Part shown: positions 53,458 to 61,586 of the stretch, one piece after another
Layout of the letters: every line of letters starts with the position of its first letter
Position numbering within the stretch: the stretch's first letter is position 1
From: Halorientalis sp.
Lineage (GTDB): Archaea; Halobacteriota; Halobacteria; Halobacteriales; Haloarculaceae
Assembly (NCBI RefSeq): GCF_028275115.1
Contig: NZ_JAQCNH010000092.1
Location: 1 to 64,000 of the forward strand
Direction of reading: 5' to 3'
Length of the DNA stretch: 64,000 bases
Translations under genes and position numbers: made by a program
Notes under the pieces: model-generated
What the model was told of the DNA's origin: nothing
The model's input: the letters and a program-made list of their open reading frames with translations, nothing else
Databases searched by the model: none

Positions 53458-54465
53458 CTATTCGAAATCAATCCTGTGTACGAACCAGTCCCCATCGTCC
53501 ATCACGGTGAGGACGGGGAACCGCTTGACAAATCTATCTCCCTCGGAGACAGTCGAGACGACGACAAACTGACACTCAACGCCGTATCGATCCTGTGCGA
53601 GTAGGCCAGCCATCTCGAGGTCCTCGGGGTCCGAGAACGACGCTGCTTCGGCAGCCCTCTCGACCGACCGCTCTTCGGCCCCGACGAGTGCACGTCGGTC
53701 GGTTTCCTGGACATCGTCGTCGGTGACTTGCTCCTGTGGTGACTCGGGGTACAGGACCTCGTTCACTGCGTCCGCATCGCCAGTGGTGAGCGCGCTGACA
53801 TAGAACTGCTCGACAACGCCGGTCGGGGAGTTCGCGAACGGTGGCGTCGGTTCGTTGATGTCCTCGACTGCAATCTGTTCCGAATTAGATATTGAAGCGT
53901 ACAGGAGCCACTCGGCGTCGACGCGATAGAGGAGATAGACGGCCAGCGAGTCGATTGGGACATCCTGGCCGGCTCGGTACTGTTCTTCCCACCATACAAC
54001 TGCGAACTCGTCTGCACCAATCTCGGTGAGTCGTGTTTCGGCCTGTTGCTGATCGAACGTCTCTCCCGTCCGTGACTCGTAGGTCGATGGGCTAATCTCC
54101 TCTATGGTCAGTTCGATGGACTCTAAGTTCTCTGCCGGATCGAACTCATCCGGCTTGATCGGGTCGAGTGGGCCGTCGCCGTAGATGAGTTGGTTGTACG
54201 TGTCGACGTCTGCCTCGTTGAGTGCGACCCTGGCTTGGTCGACGACAGCAGCTGGTTCTGTCTCACCGACATCGGTATCCCCTGTCTCGTCGTCGGTCGA
54301 CTCCTCTTCGGATTGTGACTCCGTTTTGATGTCCGCCTGCTCACTCGCTGGCGTGTCGGTCACCTCTGCCGTCGTCGTATTGTCGCCCGGTTCCAACTCG
54401 GCGCATCCAGCGACACCGGAGAATGTGACGCCGGCGACTGCAACAAGTAGTCGTCGTCGATCCAT
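53458..54465 (-). CDS. Exported lipoprotein in accessory island
   Basis: A 335-aa protein with lipoprotein signal MDRRRLLVAVAGVTFSGVAGC, a Thr/Glu/Asp-rich spacer (about 25-75) and two similar alpha/beta parts (AAVVDQARVALNEADVDTYNQLIYGDGP and GVVEQFYVSALTTGDADAVNEVLYPESP), each like an NTF2/DUF4878-type domain. Surface anchored, ligand unknown. AT-rich promoter with ttaaatataatt about 25 nt upstream. Island location suggests horizontal gain. Confidence 0.75.
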   Translation of the reverse strand: MDRRRLLVAVAGVTFSGVAGCAELEPGDNTTTAEVTDTPASEQADIKTESQSEEESTDDETGDTDVGETEPAAVVDQARVALNEADVDTYNQLIYGDGPLDPIKPDEFDPAENLESIELTIEEISPSTYESRTGETFDQQQAETRLTEIGADEFAVVWWEEQYRAGQDVPIDSLAVYLLYRVDAEWLLYASISNSEQIAVEDINEPTPPFANSPTGVVEQFYVSALTTGDADAVNEVLYPESPQEQVTDDDVQETDRRALVGAEERSVERAAEAASFSDPEDLEMAGLLAQDRYGVECQFVVVSTVSEGDRFVKRFPVLTVMDDGDWFVHRIDFE

Positions 54466-54505
54466 ACGTTTTATTTGCCCAATTATATTTAAGCTCTGTC
54501 CAGCC

Positions 54506-55200
54506 GGCGGTGTTCACATAAGGATGGATAGCGAGGCGGTGTGTTTTCTGCGTGTCCATGCCCGAAAACACACGTCTCGGCGGTAGTATCGACCAGATCG
54601 ACGTAGAGTTTGTTGAACGCGAGGCGACACCGCGACTGCTGATGAAGCTCGGTACTCAGTTGCATCTCGCCGGACTCTCGCTTTCGAATACCATTTTCGT
54701 TCTTGATATATTCGGTGTCGACCGAGCGCGATCCACCGTGCATAATTGGGTTCACAAAGCAGATCTACAGCCCGAAACTGGATGCAGTCCGGATCACGTT
54801 GGATTAACGAGACCGTGATCCAACTCGACGACGAGCGCTACTGGTTGTACGCTGCGGTCGATCCCGACGCGAACGAATTACTCCATACAAAGCTTGAACC
54901 GGTGAGGACGAACGCGCTCGCTCACGCGTTCTTTGGCGAACTCCGCGAGAAACACGACGTGGACGATGCGATGTTTCTCGTCGATGGCGCAGCACCGGTA
55001 AAAGACGCCTGCCAGCGACACGGCCTCGATTTCAGACACGAACGCCACGGAAATCGGAACAGTGTCGAACGTATTTTTCATAGGGTAAAAAGACGTACCT
55101 CTTCGTTCTCAAACTGTTTCAGCAACGCCGAGCGAGACACAGCCGACGACTGGCTCCAATCGTCCGCCCTCGCATGGAATCAGCTAATCTGAACACTACC
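54506..55200 (+). mobile_element. Degenerate IS6-family insertion sequence
   Basis: Bounded by imperfect terminal inverted repeats: GGCGGTGTTCACATAAG (54506-54522) and the complement of CTAATCTGAACACTACC (55184-55200), 13 of 17 positions matching. It contains one broken transposase. No 8-bp target duplication is visible, so one flank was probably rearranged later. Confidence 0.7.
54558..55192 (+). pseudogene. IS6-family transposase, frameshifted
   Basis: The N-terminal HTH part (MPENTRLGGSIDQIDVEFVE, LHLAGLSLSNTIFVLDIFGV, HNWVHKADLQPETG) is in one frame and the DDE part (NETVIQLDDERYWLYAAVDP, DDAMFLVDGAAP, HGNRNSVERIF, ending ALAWNQLI) in the next. The break lies near 54806-54812 (cacgttggattaacgag), fitting a 1-nt deletion. 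The first catalytic Asp, normally in VDET, reads INET, so even a restored protein would be damaged. Confidence 0.85.
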
Positions 55201-55672
55201 GATCAGGTAGCCTCTGCACAGCTCAGGCAGGATCACGAATCCGATGCAACAGCGACACTGGAAAACACAGCCGACACGTTTCGTGCGAGTGGTATCGACT
55301 TAACCGACATTCTCGTCTTCACACACGACCGGGAGCAGAGTATCGACCGCGTCGCTAAGGAGTATCGCTGTGATGCCATTCTGACGCTATGTGAGGTCGA
55401 GCGTATCGAAACGGCTCTCGTCCCGGTGCGCGATGATACGAATCTCGAACGGATCGTATCGCTGCTTGCGAGTGTCATGCGAGTGAACGACGCGTCGATC
55501 ACGTTCTTTCACTCCGTGGCCGAGGACAGCGACTCGAGTCACGGTGAGTTTCTCGTCCGCGGCGCTGTGGACCGTCTGGATGAAGTTGGAACCGACCGTG
55601 AGCGGATCGACTGGCGACTCTCAGACGAGGATCGCCCCGCGACGAGATTATTGAACTCGCAGAGAATAAACT
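55201..55672 (+). pseudogene. Universal stress protein (UspA-like) fragment
   Basis: Directly after the IS6 end the frame reads SDATATLENTADTFRASGID, SIDRVAKEYRCDAILTLCEV, RVNDASITFFHSVAEDS and the Usp end RDERIDWRLSDEDRP, as in the C-terminal stress domains of haloarchaeal amino-acid permeases. After 55640 the frame slips: another frame continues EIIELAENK. The 5' part was removed by the IS and the 3' part by the TnpB remnant. Confidence 0.65.
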
Positions 55673-56113
55673 CTGACCAGTATTCTTTCAGGTTCGAGTC
55701 TTTGCTGAGTCGGACTCGCTTATACTTAGTGTCGAGTTTGAACCCTTTGTCCTTGCACGTGACCGTTGAACGCGGGTGGTCGTTTCCGTGTTTGCGGTAG
55801 CCGGGCGGGTTCGCCCGTGTGTCTCCGTTGCGTCGTTTATTTACCAGCCGTTGAACGCCTCAGCGAGTTCTTGCAAAACTCGCTGACTCGACTGAGACTG
55901 CAGGTCATCATAACCCTCGTGCGACTCGAGGTAGGCGGTGATTTCGTCGCGTTCGGGGATGTAGTCGATTTCATCTCAAACACGGCTGATTGTCCACCGT
56001 CCGACGTTCCAGAGTTTCGAGGCTGAGAACCCGAGCGAATCGAGGCCGTCAAACACCTGTTGCTGATTCTGTGTGGAAGCAGTGTAGGTGCGTGTGACGA
56101 CCTGTTTCGCCAC
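55673..56113 (-). pseudogene. TnpB N-terminal remnant (third TnpB locus)
   Basis: The minus strand from a GTG at 56113 reads VAKQVVTRTYTASTQNQQQV, GLDSLGFSASKLWNVGRWTI, a TGA in place of Trp, then DEIDYIPERDEITAYLESHE and QSSQRVLQELAEAFNGW. After a frameshift it continues RRNGDTRANPPGYRKHGNDH and KRVRLSKDSNLKEYWS and stops abruptly at the UspA fragment. The RuvC and zinc-finger parts are missing. It belongs to a different TnpB subgroup from the other two loci. Confidence 0.8.
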
Positions 56114-56321
56114 ACGTAACCTATGTAGACAATACGTGAAAGAATGGATTCAAGCGCGGAATATCCGGCTGTGCCATCGAGTGGTGGCTGGCTTCAGAGT
56201 TGTCGGATTCATCCTCATAATAAACGGCGGGGCTTTCTCCTTGGTCCTCCGTAACCGCCGGTTGTGAACCTGCCGGTCGCCTCCCGGAACACACTTCCCT
56301 ACGCCAGCCCCCGATTTGGGT

Positions 56322-56669
56322 ATGGACCCGACCGACGCACAGGCCGCCTGTTTCGAGGCAGGTATCAAGTTCGGCTCCCTATATCATCAGTTCGCGGGCA
56401 CGCCGCTGAGTCCGGAGAGCGCCGACTCGCTCGCCCGCGCTATGGAGGCATCCATCGAGAACCAACCGCACTGTGAGGCGGTGACGGTCGAGATTCTGAC
56501 CGACGAACTCGAACGCACCCTCGCGGACGGCCCGGCCGACTACACCGAACTCACGGGGCGCTTTCTCGACGTAGAGATGCGTATCGACTATGAGGGCCAC
56601 GCCGTCCGGACCCGGATGGAGATGGAAGACGGGTATCCGCTGATGCGACTCGTCGACGTGACGGATTGA
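56322..56669 (+). CDS. mptD: Dihydroneopterin aldolase, archaeal MptD type
   Basis: A 115-aa protein matching MptD (DUF381): DAQAACFEAGIKFGSLYHQFAGTPLSP, IENQPHCEAVTVEI and DYTELTGRFLDVEMRIDYEG. It splits dihydroneopterin to 6-hydroxymethyl-dihydropterin in folate/methanopterin-type cofactor synthesis. ATG at 56322 used. It marks the return to core genome after the accessory island. Confidence 0.85.
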   Translation: MDPTDAQAACFEAGIKFGSLYHQFAGTPLSPESADSLARAMEASIENQPHCEAVTVEILTDELERTLADGPADYTELTGRFLDVEMRIDYEGHAVRTRMEMEDGYPLMRLVDVTD

Positions 56670-56753
56670 GCCGCCAGCGTCGCAGATATCGACCCGTCGA
56701 ACCGTACGTAGCTTTTTGATACTCTGTTCCGTTTTTCTGCCGACAGCTACGCA

Positions 56754-58856
56754 ATGCCGGTGCTCCAGACACTCATCGTCCCCCTTCTTCTGCTCTCGGC
56801 GGCGCTGTCGGTCGGGTTAATTGTCGTCGCCCGACAGAGCCGCCAGGAGAGCAGTGTTCGGGAGTTCACCTTTCTGATGCTGGCGGCCGCCGTCTGGGCG
56901 AGCGCGCACGCGCTCCAGTTCGCGTCGGACGACCTCACGTGGATGTTGCTCTGGCGGACCGTCGGGTACGTCGGTCACAATCTCGTTCCGGTCGGCTTTC
57001 TAGTGTTCATGCTGACGTACACGGGGTACAGCGAGTGGGCCACGCGCCGGACGGTCGCCCTGCTGGCGGCCGAACCGCTGTTCGTGGCCGTCGTCCTCAC
57101 ACCGACGAACTCGCTCCATCACCTGATCTACACCGAAGTCGGCGCCGAACAATTCGGCTCGATCGCCGTCCTCACTCGTTCCTTTGGGCCGTGGTACTGG
57201 GTCAACACGACGTACAACTACGCGTTGATCGTGGCCGGTTTCGTTCTCTGTCTCCGGATGGCGCTGGACTCGCGCCAGCACTACCGTCTACAGGGGACCG
57301 CTCTGCTCGCCGGCGCGGTGCCGGCCTTCATGGCGAACATCGCCTGGGTGCTCGGCTTGACGTCTGTCGACTACACGCCGCTGACGCTGGGCTTTCTCGG
57401 CTTCGTCTGGGGCATCGCGCTCTTTCGCTACCGGTTGCTCGATCTGGTCCCCGTCGCCCGCGACACCGTCCTCGACAACATCAGAGACGGGTACATGATA
57501 CTCGACGACCAACTCCGGATCGTCGACCTGAATCCCGCCGCTCGGGACGTGCTCGACGAGTCCGGCGACGCCCTCGGAATGCACGTCTCCGAGGCGTTCC
57601 CGGCCTGTAGGGACTTTTTGGACCACGCCGATTCGGGCACCGAGACCAGAGACGAACTCGTCGTCGACGACGGTGGCTCGAAGCGCTACTTCGACGCCGA
57701 GTTGACGACACTGCGCGACGCCCGCATTACGGGGCACCTCCTCATCCTGCGCGACATCACCGGCCGTCGGTCGATCGAGCAGTGGTACCGCACCCTCACC
57801 GAACAGTCCACCGACATCGTCACTGTCACCGACGCCGAAGGCCGAATCTCCTACCAGAGCCCCTCGGCCGAGCGGGTGCTGGGCTACGACACCACTGAAC
57901 TCATCGGTACGCCGCTCGTCGAGTTGGTCCACCCCGACGACCGGACGGCCGTTCAACAGCGGTTCCCGGACTGGGGGTCGACCGAGAAGGCGGCCGTCGA
58001 GTACCGTGTCGAGGCCGCCGACGGCACCTGGCGCTGGATCGAGTCCCGGGGCCGGAACCTGCTCGACGACCCGACCGTCGGCGGTATCGTCGTCAACTCC
58101 CGGGAGATCACCGAACGCAAACACCACGAGCAGGACCTCGAACGAAAGAATGACCGACTCGACCGCTTCGCCACGCTCGTGTCTCACGACCTGCGCAACC
58201 CGTTGACCGTCATCGACGGACGTCTCGAATTCGCCGAGGAGACCGGCAACCGCGAACACTTCCGAGCCATCTCCGACGCGGTCGAGCGCATGGAACGACT
58301 CATCGACGACATGCTGACGCTGGCCCGCCAGGGCGCGGTCGTCGGCGACCCCTCGCCCGTCGACCCCGTGCCCGTCGTCCAGGACGCCTGGGCACACACC
58401 GGGAGCGGGGACGCTACGATTCGCCTCGAACCCCTCCCCGACACCGTCGTCGCCGACCCGGACCGGCTCCGGGAACTGTTCGAGAACCTGTTTCGCAATG
58501 CCATCGAACACGGCGGTCCCGACGTCACTGTCGCCGTCGGCTCGGCCGACGAGCGTGCCGACGCCACCGCTACCCCGCCGGACGTCGCTGAGCTGTACGT
58601 CGCCGACGACGGCCCGGGCCTTCCAGCCGACGCCGACGTGTTTGAGCACGGATTCACCACGAGCGATGGCGGCACCGGATTCGGTCTGAGCATCGTCGCC
58701 GACATCGTCGATGCACACGACTGGGCCATCACAGGAACACAGTGCGACGAACTGGGCGGTGCACGCTTCGAGGTCACCGACATCGAGACCGCAACGGACC
58801 CAGCGACCACCGGTGACGCCAGAAACACCGAGTCGGAGCCGTCACACTCCGGCTGA
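56754..58856 (+). CDS. Sensor histidine kinase with N-terminal 7TM domain and two PAS domains
   Basis: A 700-aa membrane kinase. Residues 1-225 contain seven hydrophobic helices of the histidine-kinase 7TM sensor type (VPLLLLSAALSVGLIVVA ... FLVFMLTYTGYSEWA). PAS 1 about 235-340, PAS 2 about 345-460 (SYQSPSAERVLGYDTTELIG, REITERK), HisKA with LVSHDLRNPLTVI and HATPase with NLFRNAIEHGG, VADDGPGLP and GTGFGLSIVADI. No response regulator adjoins it, so its partner is encoded elsewhere. Confidence 0.9.
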   Translation: MPVLQTLIVPLLLLSAALSVGLIVVARQSRQESSVREFTFLMLAAAVWASAHALQFASDDLTWMLLWRTVGYVGHNLVPVGFLVFMLTYTGYSEWATRRTVALLAAEPLFVAVVLTPTNSLHHLIYTEVGAEQFGSIAVLTRSFGPWYWVNTTYNYALIVAGFVLCLRMALDSRQHYRLQGTALLAGAVPAFMANIAWVLGLTSVDYTPLTLGFLGFVWGIALFRYRLLDLVPVARDTVLDNIRDGYMILDDQLRIVDLNPAARDVLDESGDALGMHVSEAFPACRDFLDHADSGTETRDELVVDDGGSKRYFDAELTTLRDARITGHLLILRDITGRRSIEQWYRTLTEQSTDIVTVTDAEGRISYQSPSAERVLGYDTTELIGTPLVELVHPDDRTAVQQRFPDWGSTEKAAVEYRVEAADGTWRWIESRGRNLLDDPTVGGIVVNSREITERKHHEQDLERKNDRLDRFATLVSHDLRNPLTVIDGRLEFAEETGNREHFRAISDAVERMERLIDDMLTLARQGAVVGDPSPVDPVPVVQDAWAHTGSGDATIRLEPLPDTVVADPDRLRELFENLFRNAIEHGGPDVTVAVGSADERADATATPPDVAELYVADDGPGLPADADVFEHGFTTSDGGTGFGLSIVADIVDAHDWAITGTQCDELGGARFEVTDIETATDPATTGDARNTESEPSHSG

Positions 58857-58912
58857 CTGCCGGCAGTGAGAAGCGACGAAACACGGATGTAGCTGGTGGC
58901 TGAAACGCCGAT

Positions 58913-59902
58913 ATGGCCCTCTACGCAGTCGACAACGTCGGTGACGCGATCGACGCGACCAGCGCGTTCCTCTTTCCAATCGACCGGTCCCGATGGCTAC
59001 GTCTCGCCGTCGTCACGTTCTTTGTCGCCGTCGGATTCAGTCTGAACGGCCCCACGAACGCCGGCACGTCGGCATCGAGCTTCAGCGGTGACGTCTCCGA
59101 ACTCCCCGGGCTCATCCCGGGCGACCTACTGGCCGTCCTGTCGCTGATCACCGCCGCCGTCGCCGTGCTCGTCGCAGCCCTTGGACTGGTCGGGTCGGTG
59201 ATGGAGTTCGTCTTCGTCGAATCGGTCCGTCGCGAGGCGGTCCACGTGAGACGGTACGGCCGCCAGCATCTGAGCGCCGGTCTCCGACTGTTCGCCTTTC
59301 GGCTCGGGGTCTTCCTGCTCGCAGCGGGACTGGTCGCCGGTGTCGTCTACGTCGCTGGCCCGACCGGTCCGGTGTTGGCCTGGACCGACGCACAGATTCT
59401 CTCGGCCGCCCTCCTAGCGCTCCCACTTCTCGCGGTCCTGTTCCCGCTCGCCGCCCTGATCGACGGGCTCACCGTCGACTTCGTCGTCCCTGTCGCCGTC
59501 CTGCAGGACCGGTCGATTCTCGACGGCTGGCGGCGCTTCTGGCCGACGCTACGCGCGAACGTCTGGCAGTACGCCGCCTACGTCCTCGTTGCCTTCCTGC
59601 TCAATATCGTCGTGGGCCTGGCTGCGACGGCCGCCGTCGCTATCGCCGCAACCCTGCTCGCGATTCCGTTCGTCGCGGTCGGCGTCGCTACCTTTCTCGC
59701 CGGCGGCGGGACGCTCACTACTGTCGTCGTCGCCGCCCTCGCCGTCCTCGTCACCGTTTACCTCCTCCTCGTGCTCGCCGTGGTTGCCCTCGTGCAGGTC
59801 CCACTCCAGACGTTTCTGCGTCATTACACACTGTTGGTGCTTGGCGACACCGACGACGACCTCGACCTGCTCTCGGAACGGCGAACCGCCGTTCGGGAGT
59901 GA
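58913..59902 (+). CDS. DUF7544-like polytopic membrane protein
   Basis: A 329-aa protein beginning MALYAVDNVGDAIDATSAFLFP, with about six membrane helices and a cytoplasmic FPIDRSRWLRLAVVTFFV entry segment. The pattern matches a haloarchaeal membrane family (DUF7544) related in shape to glycerophosphodiester phosphodiesterase membrane domains (VLQDRSILDGWRRFWP). Function unknown. 57 bp after the kinase gene on the same strand, possibly cotranscribed. Confidence 0.72.
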   Translation: MALYAVDNVGDAIDATSAFLFPIDRSRWLRLAVVTFFVAVGFSLNGPTNAGTSASSFSGDVSELPGLIPGDLLAVLSLITAAVAVLVAALGLVGSVMEFVFVESVRREAVHVRRYGRQHLSAGLRLFAFRLGVFLLAAGLVAGVVYVAGPTGPVLAWTDAQILSAALLALPLLAVLFPLAALIDGLTVDFVVPVAVLQDRSILDGWRRFWPTLRANVWQYAAYVLVAFLLNIVVGLAATAAVAIAATLLAIPFVAVGVATFLAGGGTLTTVVVAALAVLVTVYLLLVLAVVALVQVPLQTFLRHYTLLVLGDTDDDLDLLSERRTAVRE

Positions 59903-60005
59903 CGACCTGCGTCCTCCACCCCTGCTCGACCCCTAACGTCGCTCTCTCGATTACACTTTCACTTCCGGGCGGGTTTTTATACTCTTTCCAGCCGAAGTGG
60001 GTAGT

Positions 60006-60461
60006 ATGGGTCAGACGACTCTCGACGACGACGATCTGTTCGACGAGGCTGCCTCGGAGATGCGCGAGGACGTCGAGGAATCGCTCGCGAACGCCCGCAG
60101 GGCACTGCCCGAGGGCGACGCCATTTGGGACGTGGACGCGGGCAACACCCTCGGTGTACTGAACGGCCTGCGGTCGGCACTGGACCCGGGCGAGGCACGA
60201 GAGCACCTCACCGACGCCAAAAAGTGGTACACGATGGGCGAACGCGCCGACGCTTTCGAGGACGCCGACGACCTCGCCGAGGAGATCGAGACGCTCCAAG
60301 AGATGTTCGAGGACATCGAAACTGCGCACGAGCAGGTGAGCGACCTCGCCAGCACCGTGCCGGAACTGCGTGGTTCGCTGGACGACGCTCACGCGGCAAC
60401 CGAAGACGAGTCCGAGGCCGACGCCGACAGCGACGCCGAGGAAGCCGAAGCCGCCGACTAG
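60006..60461 (+). CDS. DUF5790 family protein
   Basis: A 151-aa acidic helical protein: MGQTTLDDDDLFDEAASEMREDVEESL, DVDAGNTLGVLNGLRSALDPGEAREHLTDAKKWYTMGERADAF, and an acidic tail. The family is haloarchaeal, of unknown role. A TATA-like gtttttatac lies about 27-30 nt before the ATG at 60006, consistent with a leaderless start. Ends 4 bp inside the convergent amidohydrolase gene. Confidence 0.82.
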   Translation: MGQTTLDDDDLFDEAASEMREDVEESLANARRALPEGDAIWDVDAGNTLGVLNGLRSALDPGEAREHLTDAKKWYTMGERADAFEDADDLAEEIETLQEMFEDIETAHEQVSDLASTVPELRGSLDDAHAATEDESEADADSDAEEAEAAD

Positions 60462-61207
60462 CGGTGGTCGGGCAGCCCCGTGTCGCGGTTCGACACTCGT
60501 TCCAGTAGCGCCGACAGTGCCGTCGCCGCCTCCTCGACCAGTTGTTTCCCCAGGTCTGTGTTCCCTCCACGAGGGTCGCCCACCGTCCCGTTCTCGCTGA
60601 ACTCCGCGCTGTCGTGCGCCAGATTCACTCCGCTCTCCCACTCGCCCCAGCCGTCGGCTCCCCCTTCGGCCGCCTCGTCCAGTCGGTCCTCGTTGACCAG
60701 TTCGGGGTGGAGATGCCGGAGTACGCTTGTTTCTAGAGGGCCGCCGTGGCCCATCGTCACCTCCTCGGGGTCGACGGCGTCGAACCAGGTGAACGCGGCC
60801 GCGTAGCCGTCGGAGTGGCGGGTGACGCGAGCGGCGGTCTCTCGGAGCGCGGCGACGTTGCCGCCGTGCCCGTTGACGAGCACGGTCTTGGACCAGCCGT
60901 GAGACCGCAGGCTTCCGACGGTCTCGCGGACGTAGTCCCGGAAGGTGTCCTCGCTCACCCACAGTGTTCCGGTGAACTGGCGGTGTTCCTCGGCGACGCC
61001 GACCGGGATTGGCGGTGCGACCACGACGGACTCGTCGGCATCGTCCTCGTACCGCTCCGCGCCGGCCTCGGCGACGGCCTCGGCGGTGATGTAGTCCGTC
61101 CCGAGCGGGGCGTGGGGGCCGTGCTGTTCGGTACTGCCGACCGGGAGGACGGCCAGGTCGGGGTCGGCGGCGTCGACATCGGTCCAGGTGGCCTCGGCGA
61201 GGTGCAT
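60458..61207 (-). CDS. Creatininase-family amidohydrolase
   Basis: A 249-aa metal-dependent amidohydrolase: VLPVGSTEQHGPHAPLGTDYI (metal ligands Glu, His, Asp), VNGHGGNVAAL and MGHGGPLETSVLRHLHPELV. Family members include creatininase, the formylamide hydrolase ArfB of archaeal riboflavin/F420 synthesis and MftE. ArfB is the most plausible role in an archaeon but the sequence alone does not decide. ATG at 61207 fits the conserved start MHLAEATWTDVDA. Confidence 0.82.
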   Translation of the reverse strand: MHLAEATWTDVDAADPDLAVLPVGSTEQHGPHAPLGTDYITAEAVAEAGAERYEDDADESVVVAPPIPVGVAEEHRQFTGTLWVSEDTFRDYVRETVGSLRSHGWSKTVLVNGHGGNVAALRETAARVTRHSDGYAAAFTWFDAVDPEEVTMGHGGPLETSVLRHLHPELVNEDRLDEAAEGGADGWGEWESGVNLAHDSAEFSENGTVGDPRGGNTDLGKQLVEEAATALSALLERVSNRDTGLPDHR

Positions 61208-61586
61208 CACCTGACTCCTCGGCCGGCGGCCACGTAAGCGCCCCGGCACGGGACAGGACCGCCGAGCGGGACCACTACTATAAGCCACAGTCTCTATTCG
61301 CTGGCGCTCACGAGAGCGCGTACGCCGACCTGTGACCCGACGTTGCCGTCGCGGCCGCGGTCAGTCCCCTCCTGCTGATCGCGCCCCGTCGCTGTAGCCC
61401 GTCCGGAGTTGGGGAGTCGAAACGAGTACGCGAACCCGCGTAGGGTCACGAGTCACCGGTCGAACGCGACGAGATAAAAAGCGGCCGCACTCCACCGGTA
61501 CGGCGTTCGTCGAATAAGCCGGCGTGGTCGGTCGTCGCCGTCGTCCGGACGCCGACCGCGGTTTGGCCCGCTCCGGTCCGGACGGA
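61208..61586. other. Gene-free stretch
   Basis: 379 bases between two minus-strand genes. A TATA-like ttatagtag (minus strand, about 61274-61282) may serve the creatininase gene. Nothing else is seen; the short ORFs here lack motifs. Confidence 0.4.

Noticed and set aside
54498-55208. 8-bp target duplication of the IS6 element
   Set aside because: Flanks do not match; only the inverted repeats support the ends.
52783-56270. Integrase-type att duplication of tRNA-Met
   Set aside because: No second copy of the tRNA 3' end and no integrase gene were found in the interval.
57288-58718. 476-aa ORF antisense to the 7TM kinase
   Set aside because: Shadow frame; kinase motifs are complete on the plus strand.
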